Notes: generated by a model not told the origin, from the sequence alone. A stretch of DNA of 64,000 nt from Pachypanchax playfairii (GCA_006937955.1 SSNP01000154.1:934418-998417), one strand, 5' to 3'. Positions 1 to 11,750 are shown, counted from the first letter of the stretch. Made by a program: numbers and translations.

Positions 1-626
1 ATTAGACAGTTCAAAACTACATTTCCCATGATTCTTAGACATGCTAAGTGAAGCTTGGTTCTCTGAAGAAGCTGATAGGCCGGGATTTTCATTCTCAGCT
101 AAAACCAACAAGCAAATCTTTATTATCTGCTTTTCAAACGAACTAAAACCTCGTCAGTTAAAATGTGTGTTTAATTACTCACTTCGATAAGGAAAATATA
201 TTATACTCACGCCACACAGATAAAAGCTCACAGCTTAAAAAACTTTCAGTAGAGTCCCAGTAAAAATAAACCAGCACACTTACATCTTACATTACATTAC
301 AGAACATACAAACTCTGTCAGTGTCCTAATAACAGGCACCAGGTGGAGAAATGAGTTAAATCCAGTTTAAAACATAAAAAATATACTTTGTAATGAAGGT
401 GGATGTACCTGCATTGTCTTACAGAGCATCATGAACTAATGACCAGATTTTAATGAAACTTCTAGAACGTTCTCGTTGGATTTACAGCTGATTTAACTTT
501 TAGACTCAAGCCAACTCAAGATGGCTGCAACACTGATCAACATTGCAGCTGATTAAGGTTTAATTTTACAAAAGATGTTTCCTCATTCTGTAAGTCAGTG
601 AAACATAGATTATGTATTTAATTAAG
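1..626. other. Intergenic, nothing recognised
   Basis: AT-rich sequence with no reading frame, RNA gene or repeat that I could recognise. It ends at the left terminus of the pogo-type element. Confidence 0.5.
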
Positions 627-1859
627 TACCGTATTTTCTGCACCATATTATAAGGTGCAGTCTCAATTACGGGGTCTATTTCTGTACTTAACCCACACAT
701 AAGGCGCACTGTTTTAAGGCACATGAGGTCTACAAAAACCATTGAGTTTACCGGTAGTTGAGCTTAAAGAGAAGGGAATAAAGGGAATTCTGCTATTTTC
801 TTCAAACCACATCATAAACATAATAAATATACTGTTCTAAACATGTGAAAAACCTCCCAACAATTAAAAACTGAATTGTGGAGCTAGCCTTCAAATTGCG
901 TTTCAAGAGTTTTTTGTTTCAGGATTTTATGGGCGGGTCTAAAAGGGCAGCCGCGTGTCGTCACACGCCTGCCCTTCAGGATAACCCCGCCCCCTGCTGC
1001 TCTCGCCATATAAAACCGTACAGTGCGGTAGCTTCAGTGGTTTTCCCGCTCCTTCATCCGAGGGATGACCGTCTGAAAAAGCTTTGGGTCGATTCTGTGC
1101 AGAGGAGCCACACAGTAGACAGTAACTAAACCAGCATGATAGGTAGGAGCTACTTCTGCCACCTGCTGCCTTCATATGCTAAACAAAGCTCAGAATGGCG
1201 TAGCAGCACATTCCGCTCCTTCACTGATCAACAAGTCTGAAGCATTGTGGTTGTGTGGAAATATTTCAACTCCTCAAAAAGCAGCGATGCGCAGTTTTAC
1301 ATGTGGGTAGAACCTCAAACTTAACGAACCAGCCGGAACTCAGAAACGGAGGAAATGCAGTGATGTGGGGAAGAGAAGGAGGTGCTGCTAGAGGATGAGA
1401 CAGACAGGTTTCAGCGCCTGCAGCGGACACGCCCCCAGCGTCTCAGAGCAGAGAAAACTGATCCTTTTTTCATTACTTTGTAACCAAATTTCATATGCTT
1501 CACAGTGTTTTTAATCATTCAAATTTGGCTGGATGACTAATAACTAATATTCCTGTGCAGTGACAAACTCAGAACACACATTTGTTGTTACTTTACACGG
1601 GCTTTAATTCCACTATTTCACAACACATAGTTTTTCTTTTTTTTAACTGATAATCAATCTTGGTAACAGAGGCAAAAGAACACTCATGTTATTTTTTATT
1701 CAATCTTCCACAAATCCTTGAAAGTCCTGATCCTCCGTGTCCGAATTTAACAGCTGGGCAATTTCTGCATCAAACAAGCCTTGTTCCTGCTCATTATTGT
1801 CAGAGTCAGTTTTGCTGTCAGGTGATTGTTCGCGAAAGCTCAGACAACAGTTAAAGCAG

Positions 1860-2615
1860 ATACTTTAGCCCAGGCATCCACAATCCATTCACATATGATG
1901 GCGTAACTCGCCCAGTCTTAGTAAAGGTATGTTCGCCATCTGTCATCCATTGCTCCCATGCCACTTGCAACTTCACTTTGAATGCCCCATTTACATCAAC
2001 GTCCAGCAGATGGAGTTCTTTTGTTAATCCTCCAGGAATGATGGCAAACTCCAACTTCATTTGCTTCACTTGGTTTTTCACAGTAGCAGTGAGATGAGCG
2101 CCCATAGGGGCGCAGATCAACAGTAACAGTGATGAGTGGAAAAAAAGTTCCATCCGGTCTCTTTGCATACATCTCTCTCGGCCACTCTCCCATTTTCTTC
2201 TCGTCCATCCAGCGCTTTTGATTGGCATTAATGATGACTCCGGCTGGAAAATTTTCTTTTGGCAGCATCTTCTTCTTAAAAAGGACCATAGGTGATAGCT
2301 TCTGTCCATTACCGTGGCAACCAAGAACAACAGTGAAAGCCGACCTCTCATGCTCCGTGGTGTGTATCGATACCATGTTGGTCCCCTTTTTCTCCACAGT
2401 ATGGTTCACAGGGATGTCAAACGTGAGGGGAACCTTGTTCTTATTGGCGATGTGGTTGGGCTGGATCTTTGTGCTGGTAATCTTATTACTGCAGTAGGTG
2501 CAAAAGATGGACAGCTTTTCTTTGCGCGGATGGAGAGATGGTGCCGTTTCATAAAACGAAAGCACCAAGATGGACCTCCTTGAAAGTGTTTGATCTTCAT
2601 GCCTTGCACTATCAT
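1860..2615 (-). pseudogene. Pogo/Tigger-like transposase remnant, frameshifted
   Basis: Three overlapping minus-strand frames follow one another along a single transposase. The first (from 2615) has the CENP-B-type helix-turn-helix tail WCFRFMKRHHLSIRAKK. The second (from about 2510) has VPLTFDIPVNHTVEKKGTN and then FTVVLGCHGNGQKLSPMVLF, typical of the DDE_1 domain. The third (to about 1860) has FAIIPGGLTKELHLLDVDVN. At least two frameshifts separate them. The usual first catalytic aspartate context (N-x-D-E-T) reads NKNKV here, and the usual W-D-x-F-R-A-H around the second reads ICAPMGAH, so two catalytic aspartates appear lost. The third site (LLDV) remains. It cannot encode a working enzyme. 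The N-terminal part before 2615 is not clear and is interrupted by a nested repeat. Confidence 0.8.
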
Positions 2616-2722
2616 TGTTGCCCTCAGTTGAATGGTGATTGTGGCGACATTTCTCCCAGCCGTTCTTTATTCAATAATCCACTGTTCAAGTTGGTCCTGT
2701 AACTGTGGCCACCTGGCTTTGT

Positions 2723-2941
2723 AATGGCGTGTACTTGTATAGCGCTTTACTCAGGTCCTATGACCCCCAAAGCGCTTCACACTACATTATGCCATTCACA
2801 CACATGTTTGGTAATGATGAACTACACACATGTTGTAGCGACAGCTGTCCTGGAACACACACTGACAGAGGCCTCTGGGCAGAGCGGGTATTCGAACTGG
2901 CAACCTTCCGGTTACCAGACGACTGCCTGAGCCACGGCCGC
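2723..2941 (+). repeat. Interspersed repeat family A, copy 1 (nested)
   Basis: This shares its start (AATGGCGTGTACTTGT) and its end (GAGCCACGGCCG) with a copy at 24208-24522, and its middle with one at 31796-32035. The three are collinear and on the same strand. This copy lies inside the pogo element, so it inserted later. No coding potential. The superfamily is uncertain (SINE or non-autonomous element). Confidence 0.65.
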
Positions 2942-3261
2942 AGAAACTCTTTTTCATCTTCCTAACTCTGGGCAATTCATTTTCTTGTCCTTAGACAAAC
3001 AAGGTTGTTTTGCTGCATACCGGTAATATACCTGATGGTATGTGCTGTACGTGTGATGGTGTCTGGTTGGTTTATTGCTGCCAGTGTTACGTAGTGTGTC
3101 AGTGGGAAATGATCCAACAGTCAATCAAGCACAGCACTTGATAAAGTCGCAAAACAACATTTTTACAGATTTTGGAACTTGGTCCACACATCAGGCACAT
3201 GGACGACTTTTGAGAAAATTTGAGGCTCTTAAATGCGCCTTATAGTGTGGAATATACGGTA

Positions 3262-4886
3262 GTTTGTCTGTCCATTGTATCGCAACAACTGCCTCATTCC
3301 CAAAACTTTCTCTCTGGACCGAGGCTTGTCATCCCTCATTGGTTGGCTGAGGTCAGGTTCTACTGGTTGCTCGTTGGAGCTGAGGGCATGTCCACAACCT
3401 GATTAAATGTTTTGCTGAAGTTTAAATCATTCAGTGCCATAGATGTCTATAGATGTCAAACAGAATCCGAACGACGATGCCATAGACATCTTGATGTCTC
3501 TTGCTTTTTTTTTTAATGGGGTGGGGGGTTAGAAAATGACCGCGCACACCTTGTTAGTAAATATCACGCTTCTAAAGGAAGTACAAGTTGTTCTTATCTG
3601 TGTGTGGTCGTGAAACTTCATGTGATCATGTAGAAGTTAATCCATCACGGAGGAGAGGGTTTTGGGAATCCCCTCTGCTTAACGCGGGGTACAAAGTGGG
3701 AAAATTTACGCACGTCACACTAAAATTAAGTCTGTGTCACGGTCACAAAAGAGAAATGATGAAAATCAACTAGATCACCATATATTTCATCCCAGCCAGA
3801 GACATCCATTTTAGCAGATGGTCCCAAGTCACCTGATTTTAGTGAACCAGACCCCTGAGTCGTCAGATGAGTGGTTTTTGTCTGGATCAACCAGGCGGTT
3901 TCACTAAAACACTGTTTATTAGTGTCAAAGACACTTTTCTGCCTGACGTGTCTCTTTTCACTAAAAACCCATTATCTCCACTTTTTGTTTTGAGATTGGT
4001 GAATTTTATGAAAGTTGCTCTTTTGTACTGCAGATTACTAAAGAACAAAATAAGGTAGATACATTTTTTGCTGCTGAAAGAAGAGAGTCAAATCTTTCTG
4101 ATGATGGTTTCAGAATTCACATAGTCATAGGACAAAATATTCTGTGGGCACTGAATGAGTTAATTTGAATAAACTTGTAGAAACTTCTGTCTTTGTTGCC
4201 TTGGCACAGGCTTTCACAGGTTCAGCATTGTCCTGCAACAAATAGAAGCTGTTAAAAATATTATAAAACAAGTTCAAATATATTGTTTAAGTCGCTACAG
4301 ATTTCTTTGGTTTGACCTCTAAAAGGGATTCACATAAAGAGCTATTGTACCCTCTGGTGGACAGAGTGGAGGACAACACTTAGCAGCTTTTGTCTGTTAG
4401 ATGCAAATTCCTTTGAAACTGGAGCAGCTTTGGTTTGATTTAACCTGCATACATGTGTTTAGGATGATGGTTTTATACAGCAGAGTGAGAACATCTGTCT
4501 CTCTGAAGAACACCTTTACAGCCAGGCTGTGTGTGCTGTGAAAACCAGGGTCTTTAAAAGTGTTGCTATCAAGTAAGTCCAAAGCAGTTTCACTGGTGTT
4601 TAATTTAAATTGGCTTCAATTGTCATGGTAACAGCACCCGTGTTAAACACCACTTAACTTGAATTTTGATTAGAAGTAATGACAGTTATCATGAGTGTAG
4701 CTCGTATTTTAAGAAGCTGTTGAACATTTACTGAAAATACCAGAAATTGTTTTGCCTGTTCCAACAGCTCCCAGTACAGAGGAAAGAAAGAAAAGGACCA
4801 TAAGCACAAACGATCAACATCCAGATACACAACAAACGAAATACACAGAATCAATCAATCAATCAATAAAAATATGACTTTGATAG
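3262..4886. other. Intergenic, nothing recognised
   Basis: No gene-like frame longer than about 63 codons and no repeat family that I could match within the window. Confidence 0.45.
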
Positions 4887-5460
4887 TTGTCCTCAATTGT
4901 TCAGTTTGATGTCCACAGGTAGACAGGACCTCCTGGAGCTCTGTGGAACACTTGACATTGATTGGTCTGGGCTGAAAGTGCTCCTCTGTCCAGCCAGGAA
5001 GACACTGTGTTGTGGGTGGGAGGGATTGTCCAGGTATGATAAGAGTTTGGACAGCACCTTCCTCTCAGTTACAATGTGTAGAGGATTGAGGTCCACATCC
5101 AGGGCAGAGCAAGTCCTCCTGATTCATTTGTTCAGCCATGTTGCTGCCCCAGCAGACCACAGTAAAGAAGATCACACTGGCCACCACAGAATAAAACATC
5201 TGTAGCTGCAGATGTGAAAAGTCCTGAGCCTTCTGAGAAAATACAACCAGTTCTGAGCTTGTTTACATAGAGCTGTTGAGTTTTCAGTCCAGTCCAGCTT
5301 AATGTCCAAGTATTTGATATCAGACACAACCTCCAGGAGAGTGAAAGGGCGACTGGATCTCCTCAAGTCTACTACAAGCTCCTGCTGAGAAGGAGCTGAA
5401 GATGTTTGTGCTCACTCCAGTCTACAAAGCTGTCCACCACACCCACACCCTCTCTGTAGA
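4887..5460 (-). pseudogene. Rex1/Babar-like LINE reverse transcriptase fragment
   Basis: Read on the minus strand, the stretch encodes pieces resembling the C-terminal part of a Rex1-type non-LTR retrotransposon. The clearest piece is SDIKYLDIKLDWTENSTALC followed by QNWLYFLRRLRTF, corresponding to the usual FKYLG-x-LDW...LYFLRRLR region after the palm domain. Frames change between pieces and stops are present, so it is a dead 5'-truncated copy. The clade assignment comes from remembered motifs and is less certain than the LINE origin. Confidence 0.6.
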
Positions 5461-5504
5461 AGGACAGCAGTAACAAGCACTTGCCAGCTCATGTCTGCCA
5501 GGAC

Positions 5505-5649
5505 AGGCAGAGTAGTTTCCGTCTCCTACAGGTGAGGCAGAACAGTCTCCAACCCCTACAGGTGAGGCAGAATAGTGTCCACCCCTACAGGTGAGACAGA
5601 GGATTGTCTGTCTCTACAGGTGAGATAGAGAAGTGTGCGCCCCTATAGT
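5505..5649 (+). repeat. Short minisatellite, 29-30-bp unit, about 5 copies
   Basis: Tandem units all start GTGAGRYAGA and end CTACAG (the last ends CTATAG). Units are 29 or 30 bp and diverged, especially in the middle. Confidence 0.8.
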
Positions 5650-5732
5650 AGTCTCTGCAGTTTATTGTCCATCACCAGGAATAATTCTGTCCCACTCACA
5701 TTAAAGACATTACAAACTGTAGTCGTAATGTT

Positions 5733-6142
5733 TAAAGAGGCCCTTCCATTAAAAACGTTTTTTCTGAGGTTTCTGTTGAATATTTTAGCTCCACATGTGT
5801 TCTTACCTTCATAGTGGGTGTGAAAACAGGTCAACAACTTCTCTTTCAGTTTTAATCTCTCAAGTCCAAACGGCCTGTATCTGTTTCGTCACAACTCCTT
5901 TGCTTGTTAGTATTCCGTAGCTCCCGCGGTTGAAACCAAGCCTAGCATGCTGCTGGCTAAAAGCTGTAGCATAAGACATAACAAACCGGAAGACACGACA
6001 TCTGATGTTGCCATGCACAGCGGGGCAGGAAACAGTATACCTTGCTCTCATAAGCTAGTTTGTTAGCCAATCTGAGTTCAGCAAATTCGAATAATGAATA
6101 TGAATGAGTTGCTGCCCAAAGCCTGATGAAACCAGACGAATT
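5733..6142 (+). mobile_element. MITE-like repeat family B, copy 1
   Basis: It starts TTTAAAGAGGCCCTTCCATT and matches 15951-16519 through the TTTCTGAGGTTTCTGTT, ACCTTCATAGTGGGTGTGAA and CAGCGGGGCAGGAAACAGTA blocks. The right part is lost compared with copy 2. The ORF at 5860-6051 has no independent support. Confidence 0.7.
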
Positions 6143-6676
6143 TTGACAATTTTTAAAAAATGTTTATTAAATGACATAGTCTTCTGTTCCTACCACATTA
6201 CCCATCCCATGTCAGTGCAGAGATCCAGCAGGTTTTTCTAATTTGAGATAAATGGTCTGTATTTGTAAATTACATTCACAAACTAATATAAAAATCAGAG
6301 GCTACATGGGAGCATACACAGCATCTCGCCCAAGGACACTTAGACATGTGGAGGAGGAAGCCAGCATCGAACCACCAACTTTCTGATTGGAAGACATCTG
6401 GTCTTCCTCCTGAGCCATGATTTTTTCTAGAGAGTTGATGTGTTTTGAAAGTGTGTAAACTTTGGGCAGTGAGACAGGTGAGGCAATCATTTTGATTGGA
6501 TAATGTTCAAAAGTGTCCTATTGAATTATGAGATGAAATTTTTAACAGGACCCGTAAAAATAATTTCATGTGCATGCTGTGATTGAAACAATATTTTTGA
6601 TCAGATGTTGACACTTCATTGTATTATCCAGTCCTTGCAGGACCAGGACCTTCCACTTTCTACTTTAACACACATA
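6143..6676. other. Intergenic, nothing recognised
   Basis: Short AT-rich spacer between family B and the Tc1 element. It ends in the TA (6675-6676) used as the Tc1 target. Confidence 0.45.
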
Positions 6677-8278
6677 CAGTGGGGCAAAAAAGTATTTAGT
6701 CAGCCACCAATTGTGTAAGTTCTCCCACTTAAAAAGATCAGAGAGGCCTGTAATTTTCATCATAGGTATACCTCAACTATGAGAGACAAAATGAGGAAAA
6801 AAAATCCAGAAAATCACATTGTCTGATTTTTAAAGAATTTATTTGCAAATTATGGTGGAAAATAAGTATTTGGTCAATAACAAAAGTTAATCTCAATACT
6901 TTGTTATATAGCCTTTGTTGGCAATGACAGAGGTCAAACGTTTTCTGTAAGTCTTCACAAGGTTTTCACACACTGTTGCTGGTATTTTGGCCCATTCCTC
7001 CATGCAGATCTCCTCTAGAGCAGTGATGTTTTGGGGCTGACGCTGGGCAACACGGACTTTCAACTCCCTCCAGAGATTTTCTATGGGGTTGAGATCTGGA
7101 GACTGGCTAGGCCACTCCAGGACCTTGAAATGCTTCTTACGAAGCCACTCCTTCGTTGCCCGGGCGGTGTGTTTGGGATCATTGTCATGCTGAAAGACCC
7201 AGCCACATCTCATTTTCAATGCCCTTGCTGATGGAAGGAGGTTTTCACTCAAAATCTTACGATACATGGCCCCATTCATTCTTTCCTTTACACGGATCAG
7301 TCGTCCTGGTCCCCTTGCAGAAAAACAGCCCCAAAGCATGATGTTTCCACCCCCATGCTTTACAGTAGGTATGGTGTTCTTTGGATCCAACTCAGCATTC
7401 TTTCCCCTCCAAACACGACAAGTTGAGTTTCTACCAAAAAGTTCTATTTTGGTTTCATCTGACCATATGATGTTCTCCCAATCCTCTTCTGGATCATCCA
7501 AATGCTCTCTAGCAAACCGCAGACGGGCCTGGACGTGTCCTGGCTTCAGCAGGGGGACACGTCTGGCACTGCAGGATTTGAGTCCCTGGCGGCATAGTGT
7601 GTTACTGATGGTAGCCTTTGTTACTTTGGTCCCAGCTCTCTGCAGGTCATTCACTAGGTCCCTCCGTGTGGTTCTGGGATTTTTGCTCACCGTTCTTGTG
7701 ATCATTTTGACCCCACGGGGTGAGATCTTGCGTGGAGCCCCAGATCGAGGGAGATTATCAGTGGTCTTGTATGTCTTCCATTTTCTAATAATTGCTCCCA
7801 CAGTTGATTTCTTCACACCAAGCTGCTTACCTATTGCAGATTCAGTCTTCCCAGCCTGGTGAAGGTCTACAATTTGGTTTCTGGTGTCCTTTGACAGCTC
7901 TTTGGTCTTGGCCATAGTGGAGTTTGGAGCGTGACTGTTTGAGGTTGTGGACAGGTGTCTTTTATACTGATAACGAGTTCACACAGGTGCCATTAATACA
8001 GGTAACGAGTGGAGGACCGAGGAGCCTCTTAAAGAAGTTACAGGTCTGTGAAAGCCAGAAATCTTACTTGTTTGTAGGTGACCAAATACTTATTTTCCAC
8101 CATAATTTGCAAATAAATTCTTTAAAAATCAGACAATGTGATTTTCTGGATTTTTTTTCCTCATTTTGTCTCTCATAGTTGAGGTATACCTATGATGAAA
8201 ATTACAGGCCTCTCTGATCTTTTTAAGTGGGAGAACTTACACAATTGGTGGCTGACTAAATACTTTTTTGCCCCACTG
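6677..8278 (-). mobile_element. Complete Tc1-like (Passport-type) transposon, copy 1
   Basis: The element is 1602 bp from CAGTGGGGCAAAA to TTTTTGCCCCACTG, flanked by TA on both sides (6675-6676 and 8279-8280). The terminal inverted repeats are about 200 bp (6677-6876 and 8079-8278). Each has an outer and an inner copy of AAGTATTTRGTCA, which is the IR/DR arrangement of fish Tc1 elements such as Sleeping Beauty and Passport. One uninterrupted transposase lies between them. It is nearly identical to the element at 40550-42151, so both are young. Confidence 0.96.
6893..7915 (-). CDS. Tc1-like DD34E transposase, intact (copy 1)
   Basis: This 340-residue cut-and-paste transposase would bind the repeat ends in the nucleus and move the element into TA sites. 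Residues 1-110 form the paired-like DNA-binding region with two helix-turn-helix motifs. The basic linker [10 protein letters not shown] sits between them. The catalytic triad is in place: D153 in IIWSDETK, D244 in [10 protein letters not shown] and E279 in DLNPIENLW, with 34 residues between the last two (DD34E). The glycine-rich [14 protein letters not shown] box is present. The start is the [10 protein letters not shown] methionine usual for this family. Compared with copy 2 it has R108C and R237C, both explicable by CpG decay, and has R rather than H at 288. R108 lies in the second DNA-binding motif, so this copy may be weakened. The sequence closely resembles the Passport transposase of flatfish as I remember it. 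Confidence 0.95.
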   Translation of the reverse strand: MAKTKELSKDTRNQIVDLHQAGKTESAIGKQLGVKKSTVGAIIRKWKTYKTTDNLPRSGAPRKISPRGVKMITRTVSKNPRTTRRDLVNDLQRAGTKVTKATISNTLCRQGLKSCSARRVPLLKPGHVQARLRFAREHLDDPEEDWENIIWSDETKIELFGRNSTCRVWRGKNAELDPKNTIPTVKHGGGNIMLWGCFSARGPGRLIRVKERMNGAMYRKILSENLLPSARALKMRCGWVFQHDNDPKHTARATKEWLRKKHFKVLEWPSQSPDLNPIENLWRELKVRVAQRQPQNITALEEICMEEWAKIPATVCENLVKTYRKRLTSVIANKGYITKY

Positions 8279-8566
8279 TATTTATGAACAAATTTATTAA
8301 TGAATGATTGTTAAGTACATAAATGTTTTCATTTTTAAAAATGTGTTCAAGTGATTCATTGTCACAGAATAGACTGAACCCCAATTTAAAATATAACAAA
8401 ATCTACAACAAGTCAACAAATATTTAGAAAAATAATATAGTATGCAGCATCTACTGAATGTGGAGAACTGGAGATCCTTTTGTTTTAAACAGTTTTCTTT
8501 CCTTTCATTGTGAGGATGTTTGATACTGTATATATTATGATTTGGTGAATGTGAAATGATCTTTAA

Positions 8567-9643
8567 AGGTGTGATGACATCACTGTTTAAACTGGCGTAA
8601 AGCTATTTCATGTAGTAGATATGCCCGCATATGTCAACTCTCAAAAGAATTAGATTAAAAAACTAACACGGCGGGGGTGTACGGGCAGGTCAGAATCCTC
8701 TTCTCAGCAACACGGTTCCTTTCATTAATGATATGTGGGTCTCCCTGGCTGACTTCGCTCTGATTGGCTACAAGCATTGCCCGCAGCAAGCCTTTCTTCT
8801 CGGCTCCGTCAACAGTCCAGTAACATGGCGAGTGGACGTTTACAACCGTATATGTTCGAGCCTGAAACGTCTTCTGAGGAAGACGGAGGGGTGAACACAT
8901 AAAACTCAACTAATCACATGAGCGAATAAACAGTGCTGTCAGATGTTATCAATGAAAATAGATTCACAATATGGTATGATAAACCTGTTGCTCACGGACA
9001 TTGTTGCTAGAGCGGCTATCACATGCTAGCATCATGAACTCTTCAGACCACAAACAAACGTTTATCAGGCAAGGCAGCATTTTATTAAATAAATAAACTT
9101 ACGGGTATTGACGATGTGGTCGCCTCCTTCAGGGTTGGTAAAGAATTTTTAATTAAAATCAGTTTCTTTGACAATCCCAACTTGAATTCACCCAAGTTAT
9201 GGAAGCAGTCCTCCGTGAAGTGAGCTGAACATACTTTCTAATTGAGGTTATAACTGCGTGGCACTTCTCCATAAATGAACTTCAGCCACTCTTCTCTAGT
9301 TTTTTCATCCTTCGGGAGTGAGTGTAAACTTCCAGCATGGGTTGAGCATCCTTGGACACAACATGTCCCCGTTTGCGTAGCCATCTCTTCTCAAGAGGGG
9401 GTTGGACTGTTTACTTCACTGTGCACTTTTATTGGACGCTATGAAATACGTAGGATGAAATGCCACGTAGGAAAAAATGGTGCTTTCCGATTCAACCGTT
9501 TTTTAAATATGAAACAAAGCGGACCGCCCACAAACGGGAACTTTGATACTCGTTTTGGACGTTCACACGGCCTCATCAGTGCACAACACATCATGATATA
9601 CTCCAAAAACCTCAAAAAAGTGCATTTTGATGTCATAACCCCT
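8567..9643. mobile_element. Non-autonomous Kolobok-like element, 1077 bp
   Basis: The left end is TTAA followed by AGGTGTGATGACATCA. The right end, in reverse, is TTAA followed by AGGGGTTATGACATCA. So 16-bp inverted termini (14 matches) sit inside a TTAA target duplication (8563-8566, 9644-9647). Termini starting with purines plus TTAA fit the Kolobok superfamily better than piggyBac, whose ends usually start CCY. The ORFs inside (8655-8909, 9275-9655) show no transposase features, so this is a deletion derivative or MITE. Confidence 0.7.
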
Positions 9644-9647
9644 TTAA

Positions 9648-11160
9648 AGGATTGAACAGGTTTTACGCACAGGTTTGGTCAGACTCACAGGTGAAAATGT
9701 CAGAATGGTTTTGACAGAGATTTGGGGATAAATGTTGTTCTTCAGTGCTCTGACTGGTACAGCTGTATCACAGAAATGTTACAGTTATATCCAACATGTT
9801 CTCCTCTAACTCGGGGCTTTACACGTCTTATAAGGGTCTCTAAAGCTCTGACATGATGTGTCCCCATGTGTGTTTTATGTATAGTCATTATACCGCATGT
9901 GATCAGTACACTGTGATGGTCTGTACAAAACAGCAGGAAATGCTGACTTTTTCCCAGTACCGTCCTAGGATGAATGGGGCATCTCTCCTCTCCAGAACCC
10001 GCCCATCATTATGCTTGCTGCTGTTACTCACTTTCCATTGCCTTTACAAATGTTTGTAAACAATGTGAATGTTAAACTGGAAGCAGTCTATGTGGAGGGT
10101 CATCCTGCAACAACGTCACTCAAAACCAGTCAAACAAGTGCCATAAAACAGACAGATGGCCTGTTTTTGTCTGGGAAAATCACTGTGTACTTGTTACTGA
10201 AACTTAAAGGGGTGTTGTAGTTTTACAGGTCTGGGCGAGTCTCCCCAAACAGGCTTCAAATGCAGTCTGCAGCAGCTGACAGGTGATCCCAGGCAGTTCA
10301 AAAGGTCCACAACTGTCAACTTGTGCACCTAATGTTGGTCTTACTAATGAACTAGAAAACATATAACACAGCTGCATGAATTACCTAATAAAGTCCACAA
10401 AGTGTCAACTAGTCAACATTTTGGGCTTTAGTGGTTGATTCTTTTGCCCTTTTGACAGTCACTAGTCACCAGAATTTGTATGGACATGTCAAGGTTTTTA
10501 TGTTTACTTGTTAGCCTACCTTGTTTGACAGTCTGTCTGATCCAGTGCTGCACCAGTACATAAACCTGACTAGCTAGTTTTTTTTGGGGGGGTACTAGTT
10601 GCTCACGAATGTAACTTAAGTTCCAATTAGTTAACAAAAGTGATACTAGTGGACCAGAAACTGTTACTAGAAAATGTTTCTTTTTACTTAGTGCGGCAGC
10701 ATGAGAGCAACTGCCCACATAGTTGAGTATAGTCCTGGTTGAACTAGCGTCAAACTGTGTCAGGGTCACTAAATAAATACCCAAATAATGCAAATTATTA
10801 CCATGAAAAAACTCCAAAGTAAATAATTTAAACCACATACTGTCCACATTTTCTATAACCGATTACAGTTACATGTCTAGTTACCTCTCACCCCAGAGAA
10901 GAATTTTTGGAAACCTGTGCTGAGTGTCCGGATTAAGCAGAGAACAAGGTGAAATTAGGAAATCCGTTTCTGAGTTATCATGTTACTCTACAGAGTCCGG
11001 TCTGAGTGGGACACATGAAATCAATCCACTTACAAACATGTATTATAATGTTACTGTGATCATATTCCAATAAAGTGTTTATATATTGAATTATTGAATG
11101 GCTTACATTACTACATGTTATTTTTGTAGATATAACACAGATTTCTGGGTGTTTTATTTC
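9648..11160. other. Intergenic, no gene recognised
   Basis: AT-rich. A 139-codon minus frame at 10428-10847 has no recognisable motif and its composition looks non-coding. Several ACTAGT/CTAGTCA words cluster at 10408-10770, possibly an old repeat. Confidence 0.45.
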
Positions 11161-11189
11161 AGACTGTCTTTAGATTTCCGATGTTACCT

Positions 11190-11750
11190 GAAGGAGTCAC
11201 GAGACCTGAGCTAAAAGCTTCCAACGGAAACCAGCTGAAAAGGGTAGGGAAGACAAGATGGCGGAGTGAGTGGGCAGCGCTTTGTACGGACTGTCGCGAC
11301 CCTTAAAATTAGACTAAAACGCTTCAAAGGGATTCCAAAAATATCAGGATAATCAAATTTATATTTTTTCCCTTCGAGTGGGACGAGGCCGGAGCAATTG
11401 TCAGGGGTGTCCTCACGACAACGTTAGCTTGTTGCGCTGCCTAACATTAGCTGCTAACAGTTGTTAAAGGCCCGTTCGGATTTAAGCTTCAGTCTCTAGT
11501 TTCATCCTGCCACGTATCTTTCTTTCGACGACCTATATTTGATCTAAAGTATTCGCAGACATTATCTTACAATAAACACGAAGAACCTCAGCAAAGATCC
11601 GTCGAAAGTTCGTATTTTATCGTGTTTACAATTTTATTCTTCTTAACGTCGCGGTTTAATCACACACGACTCGATGTCTTACTGAACATCGACCTAAACC
11701 AACAAAACATTTCCCAAAGCTGATTAGTTGGAAATTAACCTTTGGATGAT
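11190..11750 (+). promoter_or_regulatory. csnk1a1: csnk1a1 promoter and 5' UTR region
   Basis: Upstream of the start codon the sequence becomes richer in CG dinucleotides than its surroundings and has no TATA box at a sensible distance. At 11254-11264 is CAAGATGGCGG, the YY1-type motif often found at or just after transcription starts of TATA-less vertebrate genes. Transcription probably begins close to it, which would give a 5' UTR of roughly 490 bp. No upstream splice site was forced by the data. The exact start site is inferred. Confidence 0.55.

Larger units (their letters stand above)
627..3261 (-). mobile_element. Degenerate pogo/Tigger-type DNA transposon
   Basis: The left end begins TACCGTATTTTCTGCAC and the right end, read in reverse, begins TACCGTATATTCCACAC. 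Both are followed by a TATAAGG(T/C)GCA motif, so these are imperfect terminal inverted repeats of an element of about 2.6 kb. The interior carries a broken CENP-B/Tigger-like transposase on the minus strand. A separate interspersed repeat (2723-2941) is inserted in it. The ends fit the TA-target pogo branch of the Tc1/mariner superfamily. The element looks long dead. Confidence 0.75.

Noticed and set aside
5500..5650. Possible CRISPR-like array
   Set aside because: Units are directly tandem without unique spacers and the genome is vertebrate; it is a minisatellite.
7266..7862. 198-codon + frame (and its twin at 41139-41735)
   Set aside because: Shadow frame antisense to the transposase; it is conserved only because the two elements are nearly identical.
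10428..10847. 139-codon minus frame upstream of csnk1a1
   Set aside because: No domain, AT-rich chance-like frame; no splice or start support.
11742..11750. Upstream start adding M-D-D before MASSSG
   Set aside because: The codon at 11742 is TTG, not ATG; the conserved CK1alpha N-terminus starts at 11751.
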